Shown here: positions 35,209 to 46,873 of the stretch, piece after piece
How positions within the stretch are numbered: position 1 is the first letter of the stretch
How the letters are laid out: each line of letters starts with the position of its first letter
Source: Welwitschia mirabilis
Lineage: Eukaryota; Gnetophyta; Gnetopsida; Welwitschiales
DNA: 64,000 bases
Direction of reading: 5' to 3'
NCBI GenBank assembly: GCA_051453625.1
Contig: JBOZIK010000001.1
Coordinates: 119,703,653 to 119,767,652, forward strand
Translations under genes and position numbers: made by a program
The notes under the pieces: model-generated
What the model was told of the DNA's origin: nothing
The model's input: the letters and a program-made list of their open reading frames with translations, nothing else
Database searches by the model: none

Positions 35209-36115
35209 GACTTTTGTAGGCTAAGTCTTAATATTAATAATAGATTTTTGCAGGCTAAGTCTCAACCTTTGAAAGTAATGGATATGATGTAATGATGCCT
35301 TGATTGTTTAGATATCATGCATTCTATGTGAATGAATTTTTACTCTAATAAATTATAATGATTAAGCTCTTAGATCTAATGTGAATGAAGCTCTTGTACC
35401 AATGATTAATCTCCCAAATTAGATGTAAAGTAATACGATGATACTCTAATGAAAGTATAGTCTGATCTTTTAAATCCACAATGATTATACCAAATAAGAA
35501 TAGTATGAAAAGATCTTTAAGTTAACAATAGCATAGCTATTTATAATAGAGGACTACTAAGATTTATTACAAATGAATTGTGCCTCTAATGACTATAAAT
35601 GGCTAGAAAATGGATAGGTAATGGCTGGGTAATGGATATATAACATTTAGATATTTTACTTTTTCATGTCATTTGGTTGACTCCACAAAAACTCAATCAA
35701 CCCCATGAGAGCTCGGTTGACCCCATTTTGGGTCTGATCGACCCCTTAGCTCTTAGTCTGGATCTATGATTTATCAGCTTCTCAAATCTAGTTGACCCCA
35801 TTAAAATATGATCGATTCCTTTCCTCTTAGTCTGGGACTATTTCTTGTTAGTTCCTCAAGTCTGATCGACTCCATGAGAATCTAGTTAATCCCTCTAGAT
35901 TCAGTCCCATTTACTTGCAACAGCTTTAGGTGCAATCGACCCCTTGAGGATCTGGTTGATCCCACTGAAGTTTAATATAACTTAGTAGGTTTCTAATGCA
36001 TCTTCGGTCCAATTCTTTCACCTGTAAAACTTAATTTCATCTTCACATAAGATATAACATTTTGTACTACATAAGAGATATTAGCGTAACATCAATTGGT
36101 AAGTATATTCTAACA
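35209..36115 (-). mobile_element. inverted type I Sirevirus-like LTR fragment within S2
   Basis: Read on the minus strand it starts TGTTAGAATATACTTACC at 36115 and has the CAATTGATGTTACGC signature, GTTGAC/GTCGAT motifs in U3, a TATAAATAG box near 35540 and two GACTTAGCCT repeats. It then runs into the gap, so the LTR 3' end and any element body are not visible. It matches the LTR at 3398-4521 better than the LTRs of its host element. Confidence 0.85.
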
Positions 36116-36870
36116 TCCACAACTATGCTATTAGATCTCATTCATATGGACTTGGTAGGTTCTACTTAAACTTAAAATCTAGGTGGTAAATGTTTTTTTC
36201 TTACTATGTTTGATGATTACTCTAGGTATACAAGGGATGCATCTCTTTTAAACAAATCTAAAACTTATAAATATTGGGTTAATATATGCAACAAGATTTA
36301 AAATGAAAATAGATATACCAAAAAAAAAAACAAACAAACTAAGAAGTGATCATGGTGGTGAATTTGAGAACCATTTATTTAAGAAATATTACATTGATAA
36401 TGGAATTGATCACTAATTTTTATCCACTAAAATGCCATAACAAAATGATATAGATGAAATAAAGAATAAAGTCTTATAAAAAATGGCATGAACTATGTTG
36501 AATAACAAGGAGGTTTCAAAATCGTTTTGGGCTAAGGCTATTAGCACAACATGTTATATAATTAATAGAGTTTATCTTAGACTTGGTATGGATAAAATAC
36601 CATATGAGTTTTGGAAAGGAAGAAAATCTAATGTATCATATTTTAAAGTCTTTGGAAGTAAATGTATGTGCTAAAAGATAGAGAATAGTTAATAAAATTT
36701 GAATCTAAAGCCCATGAAGCTATATTTTTGGGTTGTTCAACTAGAAGTAGAGCATATCATGCCTTCAACAAGAGAAGTTTAACTATAAAAGAATCAATAA
36801 ATGTAAAAATTAATGATGTTGAAACACAACTCATTGATTCAAATGATGAAGAGATGTATTTTCACGTGCC
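36116..36870 (+). pseudogene. integrase of S2, right copy
   Basis: It restarts with the segment already present at 34838-35108 and then continues past it. KLRSDHGGEFENHLFKKYYI (36341 area) is followed by DNGIDH, the DNKEVSKSFWAKAISTTCY-like segment (36490-36560) and YEFWKGRKSNVSYFKVFGSKC (36606-36668), the conserved C-terminal integrase block of copia. Stops are common. Confidence 0.8.
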
Positions 36871-37059
36871 CCACAACTAGTATATTATCAGCTAAAAATG
36901 AAGAAGCTCCTTCCAAAGAAGTCATAACTAAAAGGTACAAAGAGCTAAAAGATCATCCCTTAGGATCTATTATTGGAAAAGTTAGCTTAAAAATAAAGAC
37001 AATAAATTCTATAAAGAATTTTTGTTCCCACATTTGTAATGTATCTCAAATAGAATTAA

Positions 37060-38010
37060 AGAAATTTGAAGAAGCTAAATCCTATGAAGAATTAATGATA
37101 GCTATGTAATATGAATTACAACAATTTAAGAGAAATGATGTTTAGAAACTTGTAGAAAGGCCAAAAGATAAAAATATCATTGGAATAAAATGGATCTATA
37201 AGATCAAATGTGATAAAGAAAATAATTTCATTAAATATAAAGCAAGACTAGTAGCATAAGGATACAACCAAATAGAAGGCATTAATATAGATGACACATT
37301 TACTCTAGTTGTAAGGCTTGATAGCATTTAAATTTTTTATCATTTACAACCTTTAAAAATTTCAAAGTATATCAAATGAATCTAAAATTTGCATTCTTAA
37401 ATAGTACCTTAAATAAATAAGTTTATGTAGAACAACCATGAGGTTTTATTGATCCACATAAATTTGACTATATTTATAGACTTAAGAAAGCTTTATATGA
37501 GTTGAAACAAGCTCCAAGAGGTTGGTATGAAAAGTTAACCACTTTTTTGAATGATAATGGTTATATTTATGAATTAATAAATAAGACTTTATTTGTTAAT
37601 AATCTAAAAAAGAAGTTTATCATTATACAAATCTATGTGAATGATATCATATCTAGTGCCTCTAATAAAGGATTCTAAAAAGAATTTGCAAAAACTATGA
37701 CAACACATTTTAAAATGAGCATGCTCAGTGAAGTGAAAATATTTCTTTATTTATAGATTTAGTAGTCGAAGAATGGAATATTTATTTCTTAATCTAGATA
37801 TGTAAAAGATTTAAACAAGTGTTTTAGATTAAAGAATGCCAAACCAACTAATACTCCAATGTTAACATCTTGTAAAATGAGTTTGGATGAAAATGGAAAA
37901 TCAATAGATCAAAAGATTTATAGAAACATGATTGGAAGTTTATTCTATTTAACTGTAATTAGATCAGATATCATGTTTAGTATTGATGTTTATGAAAGGT
38001 ACCAAACTCA
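37060..38010 (+). pseudogene. copia reverse transcriptase of S2
   Basis: The segment begins with an open 98-codon stretch (36813-37109) ending EEAKSYEELMIAM, the usual copia lead-in. RPKDKNIIGIKWIYKIK and YKARLVA follow. KALYELKQAPRGWYE lies at 37485-37531. The active site reads YVND (37634-37645) where YVDD is expected, so a catalytic aspartate is lost. TKMPKKSCKMSLDENGK-like residues and YRNMIGSLFYL (about 37920-37950) complete the domain. Several stops. The RT of S2 is the only one left among the three Sirevirus-like copies. Confidence 0.85.
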
Positions 38011-38570
38011 ACCAAAAGAATCACACTTATAAGTAGTAAAAAGAATTATTAAATATGTAAAAGAAATATGTAATCAGGGTTTAGGGTATTCTACAGAGAC
38101 ATCCTTTGAGCTTGCAGGTTTTAGTGATGCAGATTGGAATGATTGTAAGGATGATGGAAAAAGCACAGGTGGTAATTATTTTCTATTAAAATAATACATA
38201 ACAGAATGGGTAAGTAAAAAGAAAAATTCAATCTTCCTTTTAATAGCAGAAGCCAAGTATATTATTGCAGGAGTTGTTGTGCTTATCTTCTTTAGATAAA
38301 GGAAATGTTAAAGGACTTCGGTGTAAATCTTGAATGAGTTCCTATTTTTTGTGATAATACTAGTGCTATAGATACTTCTAAAAATCCTATTCAACACTTT
38401 AGAACTAAACATATTAAACTAAGACATTACTTTTTAAGAGATCAAGTTAAAAAAGGTAATATTCCTATGAATTCTATTAGTACATATTATCAACTAGTAG
38501 ATATTTTTATCAAACCCATTAATTTTGATAATTTTATTCATCTTTAAAATGAATTGGGGATTATATTGTT
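38010..38570 (+). pseudogene. copia RNase H of S2
   Basis: FSDADWNDCKDDGKSTGG starts at 38120 and keeps the catalytic aspartate of the copia RNase H motif. AEAKYI (about 38250), CDNTSAI (38350) and TKHIKLRHYFLRDQVKKGN (38405-38460) follow. The polyprotein ends FIKPINFDNFIHL with a stop near 38547. Few stops are seen here compared with integrase. Confidence 0.85.
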
Positions 38571-38916
38571 GTCCTCTAACTAATTGTAGGGTGATCGACT
38601 AGATCTATGATTTATTCAACTAGAGAGGTCGGTTGACTAGCCTAAAAGCCTAATCACCTAGATCCTTTTTAAGGCTATAGACCCATATCTCAATGGAAGG
38701 ACTAGAACTCCAACTAATCAACTATACATGAAGGATTATAGTATGGAATTACTATTGGTGAAAGTTATTTCTTTCTTAAAATCATCCTAATTAACCTTCT
38801 CTATAAAATAATGTGAAGCCAAAACTCTTTTCATTATGTTTTAACCTCCTATCTCTTTTAGATCTAGAGCTTTTCTTAGGTTTTTTTTGTCTTTAAGCTC
38901 CTGTCAAGTGATAGCA
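38571..38916 (+). promoter_or_regulatory. pol-aORF spacer of S2: GTCAAC-type motifs and TATA box
   Basis: The spacer carries GATCGACTAG, TTCAACTAG and GGTTGACTAG (38590-38640) and then TATAAAA at 38802-38808, 115 bp before the aORF ATG (38917). The layout matches S1 and S3. An internal promoter is inferred. Confidence 0.45.
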
Positions 38917-40000
38917 ATGGTTGAGGAACCCTCCAAAAGAAGGACTAAAGAGGTTATAGCTAGAGATCCTTCTTATTTATAGTAGGGAATATTTGAAGAT
39001 GTTTTAGAAAAGTTCTTTTAAAAGTTTATGAAGAAAACTATGTGTCAAGATAGATTTGTTACTAGTTTAGAGCTTAGAGAGCTCAGAGATGTGATTTAAC
39101 TCTTTTGAGATTAAGATCTGTCTTATTTTCTTAATGTTTTAGGTTCATCTTACCCTTTTCTTACTAGAATGTTCTATTACGACATTGACTCTGGAACCCT
39201 TAAAACCTTTATTTTGTGGAAGAGGATGAAAATTGTTGCAAACTTCATTGTGACTATTATTGATCTTCTAGAAGAAGCCTATGAGGAGTTTTAACCTCTT
39301 TATGACTTCATAGAAGAAAAATCAGAGGTTAAAAGGGAGTTGTGAAGTAAGTTCCATAGCTGAAATCATACCATTTCCACTTCTTTGCTTACTCCTAAAT
39401 ACTGTTTTCTTCACTTATTTTTTACCTATAACTTTTGGCCTTTGGTAGGTCATTATGATGAGGTCTCTAATTATAGGGCCTATTTGATGTACTTAGTAGG
39501 GACTAGGGGCTCTAATAATTCCCCTGCCATTATAGCGAAGAATATGGTTTCTTAGTTAGAGTATCATAGAACTAGGGCTTTCTCCTACTCTGTGCTGATT
39601 GCTGACATGTGTCATCACTATCGAGTGACTTTTTACCTAAAGCTTAAAACCCTTTTAACCCATGTTATCCATTGGACATGTAACATTGTCTTGCATGAGT
39701 ATCTTTACTACTTTAAAGAAGTTCTCTAAATTTCTTTCTCCCCAGCAAGCCTCTCCAAAAGAAACACTTTTATACTTGAGGCAGATTGACTCTCATACTA
39801 GGCATATGAAGGAAGCTCTCATTGTAACTGGGTATGAGATTACTGATACTTCTAAGAAAGCTAAAAGCTCTTCATAGAAGAAAATCAAAAAAGAGGAAGA
39901 AAAAGAAGAAGAATATTTTAAAGAATAATATGAAGAAGAGAAAGAAGAAGAAGATTTTAAAGAAGAATATGAAGAAGAGAAAGAAGAGGAATCTACTAAA
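38917..40000 (+). pseudogene. envelope-like aORF of S2
   Basis: ATG at 38917 starts MVEEPSKRRTKEVIARDPSY. Conserved blocks are TMCQDRF, LRELRDVI, DLSYFLNVLG, NYRAYLMYLVGTRGS (about 39470-39510) and LEYHRTRAFSYSVLI (about 39555-39600), with an acidic Lys/Glu-rich end. These match the S1 and S3 aORFs and the pattern of the putative plant transposon protein family (about 300-400 aa here). Stops and frameshifts are present. I see no signal peptide or fusion-type motif, so an envelope role is not supported by sequence. Confidence 0.7.
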
Positions 40001-40470
40001 TCTTTTTCTATGCTTTGTGTTTCTTTCTTGTTTGTATGTATTTTTCTCTTTTATTATTGATGTTAAAAAGAGGATAATCAATTAGTTATGTTTGATGCTT
40101 TCAGATCTATTTACTCTTGATGAGTACTTTTTATTATAAGGACCAACTTTTGGTAATAGAATTGAACTTATTATTATGCTCTATAATTTGTATATCAAAT
40201 TTTTCTAGTACACATCTATTTCAAAATTTTTGTTTTATATTATGATTAATGAATATTTTCATGGTTAAAATATTATCTATCATATATATTTCAACACTTA
40301 AAATTATCTTTAAGTTTTAGCAACATTTAAGATCTTACCTAAATGGCTAACTTAATATAAAAGGTTTAATATTTTTGCAAAAGTTGATAGGCAATTTGTG
40401 AGGGGGTATTTTTCCAAACCTAATATCTTCAACTAAGAAAATGTTTTCCATTAATGTTAAAGGATGAGAA
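40001..40470 (+). other. 3' untranslated region of S2
   Basis: AT-rich. The polypurine site before the LTR is degraded (TTAAAGGATGAGAA, 40457-40470). Confidence 0.5.
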
Positions 40471-41932
40471 CATTAAATTATCATTACCAATTGATGTCAA
40501 ACTAATGTTTTCTATGTAGCACAGTTTATTGTATTTTGTGTAAAAAATATTGATCACTTACAGGTTAGAAGATGAAGCAATGAATATCACATTTTAATCT
40601 TGAAACATGTCAAGTTTTATTATCCTCTTAAGAGGTCTACTAGACTTCTAAGGGGATGACCACATTTAGAATAAACTCTCAAAAATGAACTAAAACTAGA
40701 GGGGTTGATTGAACATCTGATGGATCGACTAGACCTATGAACTTAAGAACTAGTACTTCTAAACTGATCGTCAAGGGATCAACTAAATGTCTGAGGGGTC
40801 AACTGGACCTATGAACCTAAGAACTCATACTTATAAGCTGATCTTCAAGGGGTCAACCAGACATCTGAGAAGTTAATCGAAGCTAAGCACTGTGCATCTA
40901 ATACTCCTAAACCAATCATCAAGGGATTAACCAGATACCTGAGGGATCACCCAAATTTGAAGACTAAGCATCAATACTTTACACTTAATTAGTAAGGAAT
41001 CAACAAGATTTCTAAGAAATCAACCAGAATTGATGCAAAAAAAACTAATAGATTTTATCAGGACTAAGCAAGTGACTAGATAAATATGTGGGCAACCCAA
41101 TGAGCGGTCAACTAGATGACCAGACATGGAGCCATAAGAAAGGGGCAAATTAAAAGTTTACTTGGTCAACCTATGTAAGTATTCTCACTAAGAGGGATCA
41201 TTGGATGTTTAAGGAATCAACTGACTAGGATAGAGATGAAAATTTTATATCCATTATATAGCTGTCTTATGGAAGTTAAAAGTGTGTTTTCACTTATAAT
41301 AATTCTAAAAGCCTTTTATTATAAATAGTTAAGGGTCAAATCACTGTTATAACTTTTACCGAACTATTGAATCTTGATGATAGATCATTATACTCTTTTT
41401 GCATAGCATTCCTAACCAAAGACCAACCAACATCTATTGTATCCTTATATACGACATTAGATCTATAGTACTGTATTGTTCCTAAATTGTATCATCTTCA
41501 AGAGATGTTCTCCATTACTTTTATTAAGCCAAAGATTGAGTAATACATATGCACTTGGACATACTATTATCACTTCTAAGGTTTCTTTCAAAAAGGTGGA
41601 GATTGAGCCTTCAGAAAAAGTCCATTTGTAAAGGTTACAAGTAAACCTACAATACCTGGAAGAGTTTAATAGAGATAAGAATTAGGCTTAGATAGAATCT
41701 AATCATTGAGAGTGGAGTAGGAAGTTTTCCTGAACCACTATAAAACTTGAGTGCATATGATTAGCATTTTTGTGCTTTCTATTGTTTTTATTTTTTAGAA
41801 TACTTTCAAATTTTATGCACATGTTTTTCAGTGATTCTTTTTCAAGTAAAGTATCTTTATTTAAAGATTAATCATTAAATTTTTAGAATCCTATTCACCC
41901 TTGTAAACCTCCCCTAGGGTTCTGGTCCTATA
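40471..41932 (+). repeat. 3' LTR of S2, type II
   Basis: It starts CATTAAATTATCATTACC (TG decayed to CA), aligns throughout with 31117-32565, has TATAAATAG at 41320-41328, and ends TAGGGTTCTGGTCCTATA at 41932. Confidence 0.85.
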
Positions 41933-42240
41933 AAAATTATCCATAACAAAAAGCTTTTACATGAGTCTTTTAAACATAGTAAAATGACATTACTTTTTAA
42001 TACTTAAGTGAATTTACTTCATAAAAAGTTAACTTCCAATTGGTTAGATCATTTTCTTATAGAGAAAGTAAATTCAAATTAACTAGTTAAGATTTTTAAT
42101 CTAAAATCTAAGAAAAACCTAAATCTTACTAAATAATGATTGAAATTGTATCAATCACCTAATAATTATTATTATTTAATGAAGATGATAGAGGTAATTA
42201 ACTTAGAAAATATTCTTAACCAAAAGAAAGATCTTCTTTC
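41933..42240 (+). pseudogene. gypsy integrase C-terminus, continuation beyond S2
   Basis: The frame gives NKKLLHESFK and then LLFNT-stop-VNLLHKKLTSNWLDHF, the C-terminal segment of Athila/Tat integrases (LLFN.R.KL.PGKL.S.W.GPF). It joins the IKTKL end at 31093-31110 when S2 is ignored, confirming that S2 inserted into this element. Confidence 0.75.
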
Positions 42241-45200
42241 CATCATCATCTAAATAATTGCATAGGTGGATCCCTTTGTTAAATTATCTTACTACTTGGT
42301 CATTTATTCATTTGATTTTATGCTAGGTTTTATTAGAATTTTCATGAAAGTAATTCTTTCCTTTGGGGTACTTATAATGATAAGATCGGATTTTAGCCAA
42401 TATTAACATATTTCCATGTTTATGAAATTTAATATATTTATTATTTTTCTTAAATATTAATTATGTTAAATCTAACACTTGTCTTTAGTTATGTACTTTA
42501 TTAATTTATCATTACATAAATCAATCAATGGTTCAAAAATGAAAATATAAGTTAATTAAAATAAATTTTAAAATTGAGAGTAAAATTAATGCTCTTGCAT
42601 GACTCTCATATTTTTATGATGTACTACTTTAAGTGCACCAAGGCAAATTTTCCAAAATAGACCTTTAGTAGTCTGATATGCTAGTCATGGCAATTCCATC
42701 AAAGGGTTAGTCATCTATGATCTAGCTATAAATTATAGGTCCTTATTAATCATGGATAATGCATTAGTAGGATGTTATTATTGTTACAAAGGATGCTTAA
42801 ATTAATTTATAGTTTTGATGTTACATTGATTCCTTAAAAGTAATCATTAGATATTATTATAATTATTCTTCTTATTACATGATGCTCTACATTATTTAGT
42901 GATAAACCTTACATATCTAAAGTTCAGCGGTTTTATGATGTAGACCAATGGGTTTTTATACGTTCGTAATTAGGGAAAAGAAATCAAGATTATTTATGTT
43001 CCTTTTTGTTCATTTACATTTAGAATTTTCATACTATTTATTTTGCTCATATAAGAGTCATTGATGCACTTCCTTTCATCTTTCATAATGCCAACACCCT
43101 TTCTTAGTTAACTTATTACCTTTGGGTACTTAATTCATTTTTTATTTAATTTATGCTTGATTATAATATATTATTTTTTATTGAATATTAATTTCAACTA
43201 TATCCATTTTATTATTAACCAAAATAATATATTAAATAGCAATCCCTTTGTATCTTAGATTTTTGGCTAATCTTATATGAATTTTTTAGATAAATATCTC
43301 TCTATTTGCAATTCATAGATCACTTGATGAATTATTTAGATTTATTTAATGATTTTAACTTTTTAAATATTATTTCAAATGTTTATTTTATATGATTGAC
43401 TTTATAACTTGAAACATGGATGGTACTTATTTATGTAATTATCTTATGCTGTCTCTACTTTATATCATATATCATCTAATGATTATACCCTTTATTTCTC
43501 TAATCACCTTGATCAATTAGCTCTTGGCTTGTGATTTCATTATTTAAATCTATTTATGAGTAGTCTATGTTATCCTCCTATTTTATTAGAGCTTCTAAGA
43601 TATGTTTAGAAAAATCTTTACCTATTGTCTAATTTATTAAATCTTGAGAGCATTATCATTTAATTTTACTTAATTTTAAATGGTTATCCATCTTAGGATT
43701 TAAACTAAAAAATAATACACTAAATTTATAATAATTAAAAAGTTAAACTAATTAAAAACTATTTAAGTCTTTTTTTTATTTAAACCTATAAGATGATCAT
43801 CTTAGGGCATTTATCTATATGAGATATGGATGACTATAATAGATAATATGATATAACCCTTTCTTCGATTTTTTTTCCATCATTTTCTTAGATTCCTAAA
43901 GTTTCTACCTTTAGATCTTAGCTTTATCCACTTGATCTTTGACTTAAATTTTTTCATAGATATTACTACTCTAGATTAGATGTTTAGCTAGTTTTTGAAA
44001 ATAAGGTATGTCTTTCAGTTTCATTTTATTTTAGCTTATTACTCACATTTTAAATTCTTTCAAGTGGCTAATTTATGACACAATATCATTTTATCATCAT
44101 CATTATTTTGAGATAAATAATTCACAATTTCATTATGTATTTTATGAGTTATTAGTATTTTCAGCTAGACACCTTTGATATTAGAGTTTTATCTTCGAAT
44201 TGATTTTTCTTTTCTATTTCATGATGAAATTAAATGTACTTATAGTCATAATGAGATTCTTCATGTATTAGATCTTTATACCCTTTTAAAATATTAATTT
44301 AAAGCCTTAATTTAAATTATTTGAGTTCATGTATTATATTTTACATGTTTTTCAACATTTTTCGTAAAGATTCATAATTCCTACTTTTCTTACTATTTTT
44401 ATATTAGTTTATGATGAATTAATTCATTTGGTGGGGTAAACCAGTGTATTTTCACTTTAGGTTATGTTCCTAGCAAAACTTTAAACTTGTATAGAAAATT
44501 TTTTTACCTTTACTGACATTCTTCTACATGAAATTTTATGTGATGACTTAATGCTTAGAAGTTTTTAAATGTATTATTTTATCCATATGATATGAAATCT
44601 ATATACATGATCCCAAATAGTTAGACAACATATTTTGAATAATTCATCATCTCAAGGAAATCTCACACATCTATAGAACCAATATTAGGGGATAGGTAGA
44701 TAGAGGAAAGGTTATCGAAGACATCAAAGTAATAGTGGATAGTTGTGTTGTTTGTATTTTACCAGTTCATATCAAATTGTTCATAGGATTAAGGGGTGAA
44801 AAATCTACCAATATTCATCTTTTTGCTAAAGATGTTGATAAATGTGCTTACCATCTATATTAGATATTTTCTAAGATACTAGTAAACGATCCTTATGGAG
44901 CATTAGTTACCTTTTTATATTGGTGTTTTAGGGTACTTCATAGGGTACTAATTCATAACATTAATTCCTATGTTCATGATAATGATTATATAATTTCATG
45001 TATCTATATTTTAATCACCATTCACTAAGAGAAATAGATGGAATGTAGGCTATATATTTAGGAGCATCTAAGAATAATGATTAAGATTTAGTCTTAATAG
45101 AATCCATGATATTTATATTTGTTAGATACCATATTTTATAGGTATGACATTTTAAATCCATAGGGCATGAAGGCTCAAAATTCTCTAGAGATCATAGTTA

Positions 45201-45489
45201 GATACCTCATGGACATGGACATTTAGATTCTCAAAGAGCCAGAGAAGTCATAAACACATAGGACTTCTTTTAAAGTTGGTGCTGTAGTTATGAGTGAAAT
45301 TACTTTATAGTGAATAATAGAATTGTTTGCTAAAGAGAAGTAGATATTAAATGATGTATTTATACAAATTGACTAGGAAATCACCTAGAGATTAATAGCA
45401 AAGAAGAAGAGATTAATTCATTTAGACAAGACAACTATATTAATTAATTAGAAGCTAATGTAGATTAAGAATAATATTACTTTGAACCT
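42241..45489. other. AT-rich stretch, no recognised gene
   Basis: This should contain the 3' end of the Athila/Tat-like element, but no LTR was identified. Around 44640-45490 the plus strand has fragments of protein-like reading (for example VDKCAYHLY near 44830) that I cannot assign to a family. Stops are frequent. Confidence 0.4.
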
Positions 45490-45787
45490 TTTTAAGTAGT
45501 TAGTGTGAACTTGCAATACCTAGAAGAGTTAACATAGATCTAGATTAGGCTTAGTAATAAGTTGATTGTCGAGAGTAAAGTATGGGCTTTTCCCAAATCA
45601 CTATAAAACTTGCATGCATATGATCAGTATTTTTGTGATTTCTATTATTTTCATTTTTTAGAATACTTTTAGTTTTTATGCAAAAGTTTTTTAGTCATAC
45701 ATTTCAAGCCAGTTTATATTATGAATCTATTTAAATAATTTTAGAAACCTATTCATCCTGTCGCCCTTTAAGGTTCTCAATCCCACA
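45490..45787 (+). repeat. truncated 5' LTR of S3, type II
   Basis: Matches the end of the 3' LTR from GCAATACCTAGAAGAGTTAAC onward and ends GGTTCTCAATCCCACA at 45787. The U3 and TATA parts are missing. Confidence 0.8.
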
Positions 45788-45789
45788 TT

Positions 45790-45801
45790 TGGTATCAGAG
45801 C
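45790..45801 (+). other. primer binding site of S3 (initiator-Met tRNA)
   Basis: TGGTATCAGAGC, two bases after the LTR end. This is the standard plant retrotransposon primer site complementary to the 3' end of initiator methionine tRNA. It is the only undamaged copy in the window. Confidence 0.9.
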
Positions 45802-46148
45802 TAAGTTGAGTCCCTATTAAGATTTTAATAAATCTAAACTCTAGAACCCAAAAATGAGTAATCCCTCTTATGGATTTTTCACTAGTCATCCACCTTTATT
45901 AAATGGGTAAAATTATGCCTATTCGAAAGATAGAAGGAGAATATTCCTTAGATCCTTAGATGTAGATATTAAAAAGGTTATTTACAAAGGATATATTGTG
46001 CCTACATTAGCAAAAACTGATACAAATGATAATACCATTCTAGTTTCTAAAACCTGAGATTAATAGGCTAACACTGATAAAACCAAATCCACCACAAATG
46101 CACGTGCTCTTAATGCTATATTTTGTGAAGTTTGTTTAGATGAATTTA

Positions 46149-46576
46149 NNNNNNNNNNNNNNNNNNNNNNNNNNNNNNNNNNNNNNNNNNNNNNNNNNNN
46201 NNNNNNNNNNNNNNNNNNNNNNNNNNNNNNNNNNNNNNNNNNNNNNNNNNNNNNNNNNNNNNNNNNNNNNNNNNNNNNNNNNNNNNNNNNNNNNNNNNNN
46301 NNNNNNNNNNNNNNNNNNNNNNNNNNNNNNNNNNNNNNNNNNNNNNNNNNNNNNNNNNNNNNNNNNNNNNNNNNNNNNNNNNNNNNNNNNNNNNNNNNNN
46401 NNNNNNNNNNNNNNNNNNNNNNNNNNNNNNNNNNNNNNNNNNNNNNNNNNNNNNNNNNNNNNNNNNNNNNNNNNNNNNNNNNNNNNNNNNNNNNNNNNNN
46501 NNNNNNNNNNNNNNNNNNNNNNNNNNNNNNNNNNNNNNNNNNNNNNNNNNNNNNNNNNNNNNNNNNNNNNNNNNNN
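46149..46576. other. assembly gap, 428 N, with duplicated flanks
   Basis: 46018-46148 and 46577-46707 are the same 131-base gag sequence without indels and with four mismatches. Two overlapping or allelic contig ends were probably placed side by side. Confidence 0.9.
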
Positions 46577-46863
46577 TGATACAAATGATAATACCATTCT
46601 AGTTTCTAAAACCTGAGATCAATAAGCTAACACTGATAAAACCAAACCCACCACAAATGCACGTGCTCTTAATGCTATATTTTGTGCAGTTTGTTTAGAT
46701 GAATTTAAATGAATTAGAAATTGTAATCATATAAAGGGAGCAAGGAATATTCTTGAATTTTCTCATAAAGAAACTTTCATTGTAAAGCAATCTAAGCTTC
46801 AAATAATTATCTCTAGATTTAAAGATATTCATATGAACAAGGAGGAGACCTTATAGGAATTAT

Positions 46864-46873
46864 NNNNNNNNNN
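46864..46873. other. assembly gap, 10 N
   Basis: Placeholder in S3 gag. Comparison with S2 (33070-33120) suggests about 36-40 bases are missing. Confidence 0.85.

Larger units (their letters stand above)
31117..41932 (+). mobile_element. Sirevirus-like Ty1/copia element S2, complete but degenerate
   Basis: LTRs of 1449 bp (31117-32565) and 1462 bp (40471-41932) bound gag, protease, integrase, RT, RNase H and an aORF, the full Sirevirus order. It lies inside the integrase frame of an older gypsy element. The flanks ATAAT (31112-31116) and AAAAT (41933-41937) are a one-mismatch candidate 5-bp target duplication. The LTRs differ at about one site in nine over the first 90 bases, so the insertion is old. 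It carries an inverted LTR fragment and an integrase segment duplication (34838-36397). Confidence 0.85.
26480..42240 (+). mobile_element. degenerate Athila/Tat-like Ty3/gypsy element interrupted by S2
   Basis: gag, protease, RT-RNase H and integrase follow in gypsy order on the plus strand from 26480 to 31116. The integrase C-terminus continues at 41933, exactly where the Sirevirus-like insertion S2 ends. Integrase signatures (HYL.TNG..., CHDNIYCG.HFNGQKM, FYWPT-like) and the absence of a chromodomain suggest the Athila/Tat branch rather than chromoviruses. No LTR pair was identified. All domains are broken by stops. Confidence 0.7.

Noticed and set aside
39834-40085. Lys-rich and Phe-rich ORFs at the aORF end
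   Set aside because: Both are alternative-frame shadows of the Glu-rich GAA/AAG repeat tail of the S2 aORF.
44640-45490. Possible unknown protein-coding remnant before S3
   Set aside because: Some protein-like stretches can be read, but frames change often and no family was recognised. Not enough to call a gene.
46060-46616. Reading frames spanning the 428-N gap
   Set aside because: They consist mostly of undetermined bases. The real content is plus-strand gag of S3 on both sides.
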